DNA from: DASYAN01 sp963727755
Lineage (GTDB): Bacteria; Chloroflexota; Ktedonobacteria; Ktedonobacterales; Ktedonobacteraceae
Direction of reading: 5' to 3'
DNA: 64,000 nt
NCBI GenBank assembly: GCA_963727755.1
Contig: CAVSHN010000009.1
Coordinates: 248,001-312,000 of the forward strand
Shown here in pieces: positions 49,070 through 57,186 of this stretch (positions are counted from its first letter, which is position 1; every line of letters starts with the position of its first letter). The position numbers were made by a program, and so were the translations under genes. Under the pieces are notes generated by a model. It was not told the origin of the DNA, searched no databases, and saw only the letters and a list, made by a program, of their open reading frames with translations.

Positions 49070-51018
49070 GTATCATCTCAATCGGGTGGGGGGGTATCGT
49101 GGAGCACGGCCAAATGACTCGCCAGCTTGGGGCCTGCCTGCAAAAGAAAGCCAACGAGAGTACGACCAAGCAGTGAGGAATCCGTATTTAGTTGCTCGAA
49201 GTGATGATGGTTCAAGGTCCTTGTTGCCAAGAGTAGCCTAATGCCATTGATGAGGCACGTTCCTGGATGAGAGAGGCCAAGCTAGGCAGGCTGAAGGCTC
49301 GTGTGATGCGATCATACAAATAGTTATGCAAATTGACCCCTAGCTTTTTGGTCGTGGCCACCAGTGTCTCAAAGGTATCCCAAGCTCTAATCCCCTCAGT
49401 GGTGCGTGCCTGCAAACTCACATCGCGCTTGCGAACGCGCTGTCTGGCTCCCAATTCGGCAGGATTGTTGTGTAACATGATTTCGGGATGGGAAAGAACC
49501 ATGAGCAACTGCTCGCGCTTGGCATGGGTGCGTGCCTTGCACTCATCCAATTGCTCATAGCCGCTAACCTGCCCAAAGAGTTGGTCAAATGCGGTCTCCA
49601 ATGCGGTAGCTCCTCTCGGGCTGGGATGCTCACGGTAGTCCAAGAGACCTTGATACAACTTCCAGAAGCGCTGGCTAAACTTTTGCAAGAGGTTGACATG
49701 GTGAACAAAGCGAGGCTGCAATTTCTTGTAATGACGAAATTCATGAATCCAGCACAGAGCCAATTGCACGGTCAGAGCGTTGAATTGGGGCGCGTCATCG
49801 CATAGGAGCAAGCGCGTGACAGGGTAAGCTCTCTGGATTCGATAAACCGCAATGGACAAAGCCTCCTTGATGCGCTTGCGTAGATTGACCCCAAGTTTGG
49901 GCAGATGCTTCTCCAGCACAACGTCGAGGTCTTTTTCCGTCAGGTCTTGCTCATGTGGCAACAGAGTGGGGAGCAAGCGTCTCCATTTATCTGAGACCCC
50001 GAGTTGCTCCATCAAGGCTAGAGCCAGCTCATTGCATCGAAAGACAGGATCAGCTCCTCCCTGCAGCACGCGCAGTATGCTCATCCGATCATTGGCTGGA
50101 AGTGTACTGTAGGCCGTGTAGAGCGGATTGGCCAGGATATGACAGGACTGATTTTGCCCATTGACCCGCGTCCCTGTGCTGTCAAGGTGTTGCCACGGAG
50201 AACTCTCTAGACCTGCTCTGAGCACTGCTGCACTCTCAGTATGGAAGACATCCTGATCTTTGATCAGCATATCGGAAATCTCTCCTGCCGAGATCTGCAG
50301 GCCTACTGTATGCAACACCTCCAAGATCTTGGGCTCACTCATCCTGCCTCCGAAGTACAGCGAAAGTACCCACGCTTTGATCGCTGGTCCAAACTGGCCT
50401 TTGTAACCTGCTGGAAGGGGGGCTAGATAGGTGCGTTTCTGGCTTGGTGAGTAGTATTTCTCGCGGCGGAACTTGATGTTGTCGGTGTGCAATACTATGT
50501 CTTGGATCACTGTCTCCTCATACCCTTTGAACTGGGCGTCCTCTGGCAACTGAGAAGCATCCACTTTGAGCGTCACTTCCCTATCGATTGGGATCTTATC
50601 TTGTTTGCTGCTCTTGTGTCTAGACTTGGACTGCCGACGTTCTTTTTCCGATGACAGATCTGTTCTCGGTTTGTTTGGCAACATTCTCGGCTTGCCCTGT
50701 TCCCCTTTGAGCCGATTGTTCTCGTCTCGCAGTCGTTGATTTTCTGCCCTTAGCTCGCTCACTTGGGCTGACAGCGTTTCCACCAAGTTCATTAGATGGA
50801 TGACGATTTGGCGTACGCCTTCATCTTCTATTGTGCTGGGATCGATCCTCTCTTCCATGCCCGAGAGTCTACTCTTTCCCGTGCCCTTTTGTCGAGGCCT
50901 GCCAACTCTTCTGGCTCTTTTGGCTATTGAGCCCTCCCTTTTCTGTTCTTCTCCCTGGCTACTATCGGCCTGTTGCTTTACTCCTGGACTACCTTACCCC
51001 GAAAGTTTGAGATGATAC
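49070..51018 (-). mobile_element. IS66-family element (tnpC only) with 9-bp target duplication
   Basis: Inverted ends GTATCATCTCAA at 49070 and its complement ending at 51018. GTAGCTGGA lies immediately outside both ends (49061-49069 and 51019-51027), and the uninterrupted site is seen in copy A near 18219. Nine bases read as duplicated; eight is usual for IS66. No tnpA or tnpB accompanies the transposase, as in the ISBst12 subgroup. Confidence 0.92.
49212..50858 (-). CDS. IS66-family transposase (TnpC, ISBst12-like)
   Basis: A 548-residue transposase with an intact frame. After an acidic opening (MEERIDPSTIEDEGVRQIVI) comes a leucine-zipper coil, residues 25-55 (ETLSAQVSELRAENQRLRDE). Then a basic segment and the DDE region follow: WQHLDSTGTRVNGQNQSCHI (first Asp), LLLCDDAPQFNALTVQLALC (second Asp) and HNNPAELGARQRVRKRDVSL (final Glu). 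IHEFRHYKKL matches the family's H-x-R-R-x-F/Y-K position. It sits alone in the element. Together with the clean target duplication, this suggests recent and possibly current activity. Confidence 0.9.
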   Translation of the reverse strand: MEERIDPSTIEDEGVRQIVIHLMNLVETLSAQVSELRAENQRLRDENNRLKGEQGKPRMLPNKPRTDLSSEKERRQSKSRHKSSKQDKIPIDREVTLKVDASQLPEDAQFKGYEETVIQDIVLHTDNIKFRREKYYSPSQKRTYLAPLPAGYKGQFGPAIKAWVLSLYFGGRMSEPKILEVLHTVGLQISAGEISDMLIKDQDVFHTESAAVLRAGLESSPWQHLDSTGTRVNGQNQSCHILANPLYTAYSTLPANDRMSILRVLQGGADPVFRCNELALALMEQLGVSDKWRRLLPTLLPHEQDLTEKDLDVVLEKHLPKLGVNLRKRIKEALSIAVYRIQRAYPVTRLLLCDDAPQFNALTVQLALCWIHEFRHYKKLQPRFVHHVNLLQKFSQRFWKLYQGLLDYREHPSPRGATALETAFDQLFGQVSGYEQLDECKARTHAKREQLLMVLSHPEIMLHNNPAELGARQRVRKRDVSLQARTTEGIRAWDTFETLVATTKKLGVNLHNYLYDRITRAFSLPSLASLIQERASSMALGYSWQQGP

Positions 51019-51799
51019 GTAGCTGGACGTATATAATAGATCAGCGTCGCATTCCCTCTGACAAAACAGATATTCAAGTTGCATGGGAGCAATTAAAGGA
51101 AATTGTGCAAAAGCTGAGAAAGCGTCCATTGATCTTGTTGGGCCGTGGATATGTTTCGGTGTAGTTGTGGTGTCAGCTAACGACAATAGCGGTAGATGCA
51201 TTGGTGAGACTAAAGAGTAATCAATGTTTTTACAAGCCAGCACCTCCACATACCGGGAAAAAAGGTGCTCCTCGCAAAGACGGAGCAAAATTGAAACTAG
51301 ATGATCTTTCCACGCAGAACAATCCTGATAAAAGTTATAATGCTACAGATGAAGATGGGCATCCTGTGAGCATTCGTTGTTGGGAACATATGCATGTGAA
51401 AAATGCACGATGGCTGGATTTGACGATCATCCAGGTCATCCGACCTCACGCTTCGAATAAAGAGCGCGATCCGAAAATCAGTTGGTTTGTGTATATTGGT
51501 CAAAATCCCCATGATGGAATAGCACAAATTGCCTTATTGTATGGCTTACGTTTTAGTCAAGAACACGGGTACCGATTTTATAAACAGGCGTTACTCTGGA
51601 CTGACCCACGGTTCCAAACACCAGAGCAATTCGATCTTTGGAGTCAGATCGTGGCTATCGTGCACAATCATATCGTGCTTGCACATGACTTTATCGAAGG
51701 TAAGCTGCGACCGTGGGAAAACAAGCAACGCAAGCATACACCGCAACAAGTGCGACGCGGGCTGGCCGCCTTTCTCCCCCTCTTGGGTACCCCTGCTTG

Positions 51800-53610
51800 C
51801 TTTCAAGACTTTGTTGGCCAATGACACCAGGAATCGCAGAGAGATCATGCAGCAACCTGAGATTGGAGACTCGGGTGCAAAGCCAAACGCGTGAAGTTAG
51901 AGCGACGTGTCTTGCCACGAGGAGTGTGGGTGAGAGCTGCATCAATGCGCACCAGATTGACGGCGACAGCCGTCAACACATGCTCTAAATGTGTTTTGCG
52001 CAAACCATCATAGCGTGCGCGTCGCATCCCCATACCTCGTACCGCTTGGGAAAGCGTCCCCTCGATGCCAGCTCTGGTCTGATAGTCTTGGCGAAAGGCT
52101 GGTGTGTCTTGTTCTTGTCTGCGTGCCTGCAATGCCTCATGAGCAACTTGCGAACGCACATGCAAGACCCGACCAGTGGTTGCCGACTTCGTGCAGTCGC
52201 TGCGTACCGGGCATCCAGCACACGTCTCTTTGGAGAAAACGACTTCTATTCGTTCTCCAGCCGGACGAAAGCTCTGACTGGTTTGGCCCTGCGGACAGGT
52301 GGCATGTTCTGCTTGCCAGTCAAGGTGGAAACTCCCCACGTCAAAGCCTTTGCCTGCTTTGGCCTGCCAACTGTTGTCTGATAAGACAGGACCAAGCAGG
52401 GTAATGCCATAGGTCTCTTTGCTGCTCACCAGTAAATCCGCATCGACGTAGCCTGTATCGACGATCTGTTCATCAGGCAAGAGCTGATGCTGGGCGAGGT
52501 CCTCTTGAATCGTCTGTGTTATTTCCACATCTTGCACATTGGCCACCGTTGTCTCCACTTGGACAATGAGCTGGGGCAGGACTTGTCCCTGGGCATCCTT
52601 GCTTCCCTCCAATGCGCACGTCTCAGTTAGATGAACTTTGTATCCAAACCAGATGGTTTCTCTCTTTTTTCCTGTTCGCGCCTCGGGATCATAAGGAGAA
52701 CGAATAATACCCTCATCTGCGCTTGCTTGCGGGCCTGCTCGCCATTTCACCTTTCCACCGGACACGTCGTAATACTGCTGCCAAATCTGCCTGAGCAATT
52801 GCACGCTTTCAACCTCTTTCAGTTCACCGGGGGCTTGGGGCAGCTCGAGCGCTTGCAACAGATGCCTCCCATCTTCTCCTATCTGCTGAGCCAACGCGAG
52901 GCGCTGGTTTTCCGCTTTGGGCAAACGATAATTTTCGACGCGGTGGCTGTAGCGCTCAAACCAATCCGAGGTGATCTGCTGGACAAGCCACTCAGGCGCA
53001 AGCACTGCAAGATCATCCAGAGCTGCTCGCAGTGTTTCTCCGACACATGCCAGATTGGAGAGCGAGCGCACACGTGCTAGCACATGGGTGGAATCAGTGC
53101 GTTGCTTGCCGCCAGCTTTGAGCCAGCCTCGCTGCTTACAGACCTCCAAGAGTCGATCCAACAAGAGGGTCTCAGACTTCCCGTCCACTAAACGTTGACG
53201 AAATGCCGACAAGACCGAGAAATCAAAACCTGGATCGGTCAGTTCCAAACCTAATGCGTACTTCCAATCTATGCGCTCCCGAACGGCATTGGCCGCTTGT
53301 CGATCAGTGAGACCTTCGGCATACTGCAGCACCGTGGCCAGGGCCAATCGCCAAGGTTCATAGGCAGGCTGACCTTCCACGGGATACAGAGAGATAAAGT
53401 GCTCATCTTGATACAATTCCCCCAACTCATCTCGTAAGCGCATGGCGAGCGTTCCTTTTGGACAGGCTGCATGCGCAACACGAACCGTTTCTTCTGGGAT
53501 ACTTCCCAGTTCTCGGGCGTACATTGACATTGGCTTTCTCCTTACGCTGCTTTTTTCCCCCTATTGTACCACTCTTCTATTTCTTTCATTGGCCAACAAA
53601 GTCTTGAAAG
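51800..53610 (-). mobile_element. IS1182-family element with perfect 25-bp inverted ends
   Basis: CTTTCAAGACTTTGTTGGCC at 51800 (arm to 51824) is perfectly complementary to 53586-53610. It encodes one intact transposase. The outer flanks (GCTTG left, GGGGG right) do not match each other, and the right flank is not the continuation of the NF041680-like element. A deletion or recombination therefore followed insertion. Confidence 0.92.
51845..53530 (-). CDS. IS1182-family transposase
   Basis: A 561-residue DDE transposase with an intact frame. The N-terminal DUF772-type region includes YEPWRLALATVLQYAEGLTD and FDFSVLSAFRQRLV. The first Asp is in QRTDSTHVLARVR, IVDTGYVDADLLVS carries the second Asp, and the C-terminal block TRAGIEGTLSQAVRGMGMRR carries the final Glu. 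A Cys cluster (CAGCPVRSDC) is the IS1182 zinc-binding signature. Normal length. Complete ends and gene suggest a functional element. Confidence 0.93.
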   Translation of the reverse strand: MSMYARELGSIPEETVRVAHAACPKGTLAMRLRDELGELYQDEHFISLYPVEGQPAYEPWRLALATVLQYAEGLTDRQAANAVRERIDWKYALGLELTDPGFDFSVLSAFRQRLVDGKSETLLLDRLLEVCKQRGWLKAGGKQRTDSTHVLARVRSLSNLACVGETLRAALDDLAVLAPEWLVQQITSDWFERYSHRVENYRLPKAENQRLALAQQIGEDGRHLLQALELPQAPGELKEVESVQLLRQIWQQYYDVSGGKVKWRAGPQASADEGIIRSPYDPEARTGKKRETIWFGYKVHLTETCALEGSKDAQGQVLPQLIVQVETTVANVQDVEITQTIQEDLAQHQLLPDEQIVDTGYVDADLLVSSKETYGITLLGPVLSDNSWQAKAGKGFDVGSFHLDWQAEHATCPQGQTSQSFRPAGERIEVVFSKETCAGCPVRSDCTKSATTGRVLHVRSQVAHEALQARRQEQDTPAFRQDYQTRAGIEGTLSQAVRGMGMRRARYDGLRKTHLEHVLTAVAVNLVRIDAALTHTPRGKTRRSNFTRLALHPSLQSQVAA

Positions 53611-53671
53611 GGGGGAGCGATCCCCTCGCCGACCATACTTTGATTGACAAGACAACCTCCCTCACGGAAGA

Positions 53672-54952
53672 TCAGCACTGTTCGATCAGCGTTTGCCTGC
53701 GGTGTGGACCTACGCCTACACTGTGAATTGGTGTCTGCACCAGCGTAGCCAGACGCTCAATATACGCACGGGCTTGACACGGGAGATCTTGCAGTGATCG
53801 AGCTGAGCGCGTAGATGTCTGCCAGCCCGGCAATACCTCATAGACTGGCTCACATTGCTCATGGATGAACGGATTGGGCAAATCCTCTATCAGTTCTCCT
53901 TTATATTTATAGGCAATACATACTGGGATTTCGGGCAAGGTATCTAGAACATCTAACTTGGTAAGTGCAATCGCTGTACATCCGTTAATTTCTGCGACAT
54001 AACGAGTAATAACTGCGTCAAACCAGCCAACACGTCTTGGACGACCAGTAGTGGCACCAAACTCACCACCTAGTTCGCGTAAAGTATCACCCTGAGCATT
54101 TTGTAATTCTGTTGGCATAGGACCAGTTCCAACCTGACTGCTGTATGCCTTGGCAACACCGATAATACGATCAATATGACGGGGTGGAATACCAGCACCT
54201 ACTGCTGCCCCTGCAGCGGTAGGAGATGAAGAGGTGACAAAAGGATAAGATCCCCAGTCAATATCTTTCATGGCACTGAGCTGCCCCTCAAGCAAGATTT
54301 GTTTTCGTGTTTTGAGTGCTGAACGGATCAGTGGTACAGTATCGACGATGCGTATTTTGAGTTGTTCTCCCCATGCCAAACAATCTGCGACTAGTTGCTC
54401 TTTATCAAAAGGCTGTTGACCATAGATGGTTGTGAGAACGTTATTATGGTGATGCAAAATAATATCTAGTTTAGCGCGTAATACATCTTCTGACAAGAGA
54501 TCATGCATGCGAATGCCGATCCGTGCCACTTTATCGGTATAAGCTGGGCCAATGCCACGACCAGTAGTATCAACACGGTATGCACCACGTGCAACATCCT
54601 CTACCTTATCCAATAGTTTATGATAGGGCATGACAACATGCGCACGGTCAGAGATTAAGAGATTTGTGCCAGAAACGCCTTGCTTTACTAGGCTATCCAG
54701 CTCTTGTAGCAATGCGGGAGGGTCAATGACTGTCCCAGTGCCCATAATGCAGGTGCAGTCTGGATTAAAAATACCACAAGGGACAAGATGCAATTTGAAT
54801 TCACCGTAGGAGTTGACAACAGTATGCCCAGCATTGCCCCCTCCCTGGAAGCGCATGCATAGATCTGCTCTCTCGCTTAAGAGATCAACCAGTTTACCTT
54901 TCCCTTCGTCGCCCCACTGAGTACCAACAACGACTGTGACGGATTCGCTCAT
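53672..54952 (-). CDS. purA: adenylosuccinate synthetase
   Basis: Catalyses the GTP-dependent joining of IMP and aspartate, the first committed step from IMP to AMP, in the cytoplasm. MSESVTVVVGTQWGDEGKGK contains the phosphate loop with Asp15 and Lys18. GNAGHTVV holds the catalytic His, RGIGPAYTDK the IMP site, YPFVTSSSPTAAG and GEFGATTGRPRRVGWFD the base-binding segments, and LTKLDVLD the GTP site. 426 residues, as usual. The loop commonly reading EGAQG is EGQLSAM here, probably a lineage variant. The frame is intact. An unknown small gene ends 14 bp upstream on the same strand. Confidence 0.94.
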   Translation of the reverse strand: MSESVTVVVGTQWGDEGKGKLVDLLSERADLCMRFQGGGNAGHTVVNSYGEFKLHLVPCGIFNPDCTCIMGTGTVIDPPALLQELDSLVKQGVSGTNLLISDRAHVVMPYHKLLDKVEDVARGAYRVDTTGRGIGPAYTDKVARIGIRMHDLLSEDVLRAKLDIILHHHNNVLTTIYGQQPFDKEQLVADCLAWGEQLKIRIVDTVPLIRSALKTRKQILLEGQLSAMKDIDWGSYPFVTSSSPTAAGAAVGAGIPPRHIDRIIGVAKAYSSQVGTGPMPTELQNAQGDTLRELGGEFGATTGRPRRVGWFDAVITRYVAEINGCTAIALTKLDVLDTLPEIPVCIAYKYKGELIEDLPNPFIHEQCEPVYEVLPGWQTSTRSARSLQDLPCQARAYIERLATLVQTPIHSVGVGPHRRQTLIEQC

Positions 54953-54966
54953 GATATATATTCCTC

Positions 54967-55254
54967 CTAGATAGACTGCGAACCTAGACCAGTGATCGTA
55001 ATGAGTCGTTCAGCATCCGCAGTGGGAAGAAGGCGACAACGCAGATCCACAAGATGCGGACCAAAAGTCACCTCTAATTCTGCAGGAAATTGCTCGTAGA
55101 TAGAGGCCAGATAGGCTTCGCTGCGTATTAGCTTCTCCACCACCCGTACCAGCGTACGGTTCTGAGTAATGACACCCGTCGCTGGAGCGTCAAGAGAGGC
55201 TACCAATGCCTCTTGGAAGTCAATAGCCAAAGCAACGATATGCCCACTGACCAC
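54967..55254 (-). CDS. hypothetical protein upstream of purA
   Basis: A frame of 95 residues from an initiator near 55254, reading GHIVALAIDFQEALVASLDA and ending FGPHLVDLRCRLLPTADAER then LITITGLGSQS. It is soluble and mixed alpha/beta by appearance. The upstream end abuts an IS200/IS605-like scar, so the N-terminus could be truncated. It ends 14 bp before the purA start, so co-transcription is likely. No family is recognised. Confidence 0.45.
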   Translation of the reverse strand: MVSGHIVALAIDFQEALVASLDAPATGVITQNRTLVRVVEKLIRSEAYLASIYEQFPAELEVTFGPHLVDLRCRLLPTADAERLITITGLGSQSI

Positions 55255-55259
55255 TTTCT

Positions 55260-55804
55260 CTGGTCCTTCATAAAATTTGGCAAGGAGACCCCCCAGTATT
55301 CATGTGGGGGATGAATTGCCCCTGCACGCAATGGGGATGTGGGGAAGACAAGTGGAGGGCTGTTAGCCAGCTTGTCTTGTGCACTAGCACTCTTCTCGCA
55401 CTTCTTTCTGTTACTGTCCCTTACAGGGAAGCCGTTTTTAGTGGGAACGGCTAAACCCTCACTGGTTTCCCAGGTAATGTGTGCCTCGACAATGTTATGG
55501 GATGGTTTAACGAGGCCCCGCACTGGCTTAACCCTTGTACACCTGTTTAGCGAGGCCCCCGTAGAGCAGAAGGCTGGCAACGCACCCGCTGGTACCTAAT
55601 TTCACCCCTAATGTAGCCCCATCAGTTTCTTGACTGGTGGCTGAGTCTGGTCAGGTGAACTGATGAAATAGCCTAGCAGCTACTCACAAGCCCATCCCGT
55701 TTACAGGATCGGGTTCCTGACTTCTTCAATAGTAGCCGTGGTCACAAGCGCCTGCCTCTTTATTTTATAGTAGTCGCAAGTACTACTACTATAAAATAAG
55801 GAGG
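55260..55804 (-). mobile_element. IS200/IS605-like scar without transposase
   Basis: On the minus strand the 3' side reads GGCAATTCATCCCCCACATG, then AATACTGGGGGG, the palindromic ending common to tnpB-bearing elements and part of their guide-RNA region. Several short GC hairpins precede it. A 20-bp near-perfect palindrome lies at the other limit (55755-55804). No tnpA or tnpB frame survives. A non-autonomous palindrome-associated element is the best reading, from resemblance alone. Confidence 0.4.
55755..55804. repeat. 20-bp inverted repeat (AT-rich hairpin)
   Basis: Arms at 55755-55774 and 55785-55804 match at 19 of 20 positions (core TTATTTTATAGTAGT) around a 10-nt loop. It could be the subterminal palindrome of an IS200/IS605-type element or a bidirectional terminator. 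Confidence 0.85.
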
Positions 55805-56020
55805 ATTGGTTGTCAAGTTCCTTACAAGCTAGCAGGGCTTGTGAATTCTCGAAGAACTACCGTTTTTATCATCTAATGCATCATGCATGAGCAGCAGGAA
55901 AGGTTTCTCTGTGAGCATTCACAGACCCTGAGCTAGCCAGAACTTTCTTGAGAGCGATATCAGGAGAGATTTTGAGGCATGAACTGCAAGAAAGAGAGTA
56001 AATCCCTTACCCCTGAGAGA
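55805..56020. other. intergenic region, nothing recognised
   Basis: No gene or clear regulatory site could be supported between the palindrome and the end of the membrane-protein gene. Confidence 0.4.
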
Positions 56021-57022
56021 TTAGAGCGGTGCCAAGAATAGACCACGGGCCATTGCTTCACCTGCCAATGCACAGACAACTACAAGATAAAGCATACCAG
56101 TAGCAGACTGGAATGAGCGATCACAAATCAACTTCCAAGCCAACGCACCAAGTACCAACGGCATTACAAAACTGACAAGAATATGAATCCAGCCAATTGC
56201 CTCAGAACTCAGTGGCACTATCTGAGGAGCCTCAAGCGGCTTGACCTCAGAGCTATTAGATGGGGTAGAAGTTGGTACCGCAACGCTAGCTGGATGTGAA
56301 GATGTGGTCACCTGATTACCAAAGAGCACATTCGGCCCTGCTGCAAGAGAAAACGATACTTGAGCCAGAACTGCCACAAGGACAACTGTCGTGGAAAATA
56401 ACAATGGACGCTCTGAGAGTGCAGGAGTAACAAGGTACCAGTGACCCAACCACATAGCGGTCATTACCCCACCCAGAGCGAAGGCGGCCGCAAAGAAACT
56501 GGCAATAGTAAAGACACCACCAAAAGCACTAGCTACCAGGGAATGGAAGATCATTGCCAATACAAATAGGGCAACTAAACCGGCAACAACGGTTGCTCCA
56601 CCGCTGGCAAGGCGCAGGATACGCAGTGGAGACGAATGGTGCTTGCGCTCGACAGCACTATCTTCTCTCTCCACACCATCCTCCTTCTCAGCCACACCAG
56701 CATGCTTATCTAGGAGCAGGAAAATGCTATAGGCAAGCAGCAACAAGAAGAAGAGTAGCAACGGTAAAGCCTCCTGTCCCGTCCAGGCTTTATCGAGTTG
56801 TGGATAGGTGTTGAGCAATGCCGAAGTCGCAAAATTCTGCTGGAACATATATGTCAGGCCAGCCAGGACCAAGTAAATAAAAGCGTATGAGATAAGAAAG
56901 CCACGTTTGACCTCACTTCGCCAATCCAAGAAGACTAGCACGCTTACCGCTCCGACCGACACTTCAACCATGACAATGAACAAAACTAACGGTAATTGTA
57001 GCATGATATATCTTTTTATCAC
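56021..57022 (-). CDS. integral membrane protein of unknown function
   Basis: A 333-residue protein with about nine membrane segments starting MIKRYIMLQLPLVLFIVMVE; a Met at residue 7 is an alternative start. A charged loop near residues 108-130 (EKEDGVEREDSAVERKHH) and a Ser/Thr/Pro-rich loop near 238-268 separate three hydrophobic blocks. GVMTAMWLGHWYLVTPALSE is the most distinctive segment, with a possible metal or haem ligand His. It may belong with respiratory-chain or cytochrome-associated membrane proteins, but this is a guess. A 19-bp perfect inverted repeat lies 61 bp upstream and could be its operator. Confidence 0.65.
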   Translation of the reverse strand: MIKRYIMLQLPLVLFIVMVEVSVGAVSVLVFLDWRSEVKRGFLISYAFIYLVLAGLTYMFQQNFATSALLNTYPQLDKAWTGQEALPLLLFFLLLLAYSIFLLLDKHAGVAEKEDGVEREDSAVERKHHSSPLRILRLASGGATVVAGLVALFVLAMIFHSLVASAFGGVFTIASFFAAAFALGGVMTAMWLGHWYLVTPALSERPLLFSTTVVLVAVLAQVSFSLAAGPNVLFGNQVTTSSHPASVAVPTSTPSNSSEVKPLEAPQIVPLSSEAIGWIHILVSFVMPLVLGALAWKLICDRSFQSATGMLYLVVVCALAGEAMARGLFLAPL

Positions 57023-57082
57023 CTCATCTTGTCACTCAGGTTGGATAGTTGTCACATTTATTTCTTTCTTCCTCATGGTAGC

Positions 57083-57138
57083 ACAAAAGTACTATAGCAT
57101 AGTGATATCTCACTGTCAATATGCTATAGTACTTTTGT
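57083..57138. promoter_or_regulatory. perfect 19-bp inverted repeat upstream of membrane-protein gene
   Basis: ACAAAAGTACTATAGCATA (57083-57101) and its exact complement (57120-57138) flank an 18-nt spacer. It lies between the 3' end of the NACHT gene and the start of the membrane-protein gene. The AT-rich stem argues for a repressor operator (dimeric sites) or a hairpin terminator rather than a strong intrinsic terminator. Confidence 0.55.
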
Positions 57139-57186
57139 TCTTGCGCACTAACTCTGCTTGAACAACCTTAAGAAAGACTTGCAAAA

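Larger units (their letters stand above)
48574..51799 (+). mobile_element. NF041680-like insertion sequence, copy B, split by IS66 and cut by IS1182
   Basis: Matches copy A at 17737-18985. The 5' part runs to 49069, an IS66-type element occupies 49070-51018, and the 3' part resumes at 51019 and ends at 51799 where an IS1182 element begins. The last 150 bp and the right end are missing. Confidence 0.85.
48634..51799 (+). pseudogene. NF041680-like transposase, interrupted by IS66, with nonsense codon
   Basis: From ATG 48634 (MNHTTLQEFRQEIYESFERA) the frame runs to LPDKPSSW, where the IS66 element lies. It resumes as WTYIIDQRRIPSDKTDIQVA. Unlike copy A, KSLKRGSINLEKL is intact here, but TAG at 51162-51164 replaces the Trp of VSVWLW, and the catalytic-type Asp of LILLDRG is Gly. 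The frame ends in LGTPACFQDF, created by the IS1182 junction. The two copies are broken by different mutations, so neither derives from the other in its present state. Confidence 0.82.

Noticed and set aside
48189..49169. Single 326-residue minus-strand protein across the NF041680-like element and KdpD fragment
   Set aside because: Only the 3' quarter resembles KdpD. The rest is the antisense of the transposase, joined by chance.
53672..54952. purA loop EGQLSAM replacing the usual EGAQG as a loss of the IMP-binding Gln
   Set aside because: The frame is intact and the rest of the enzyme is normal. I recall similar GQLG-type loops in some bacterial PurA proteins, so a lineage variant is more likely than damage.
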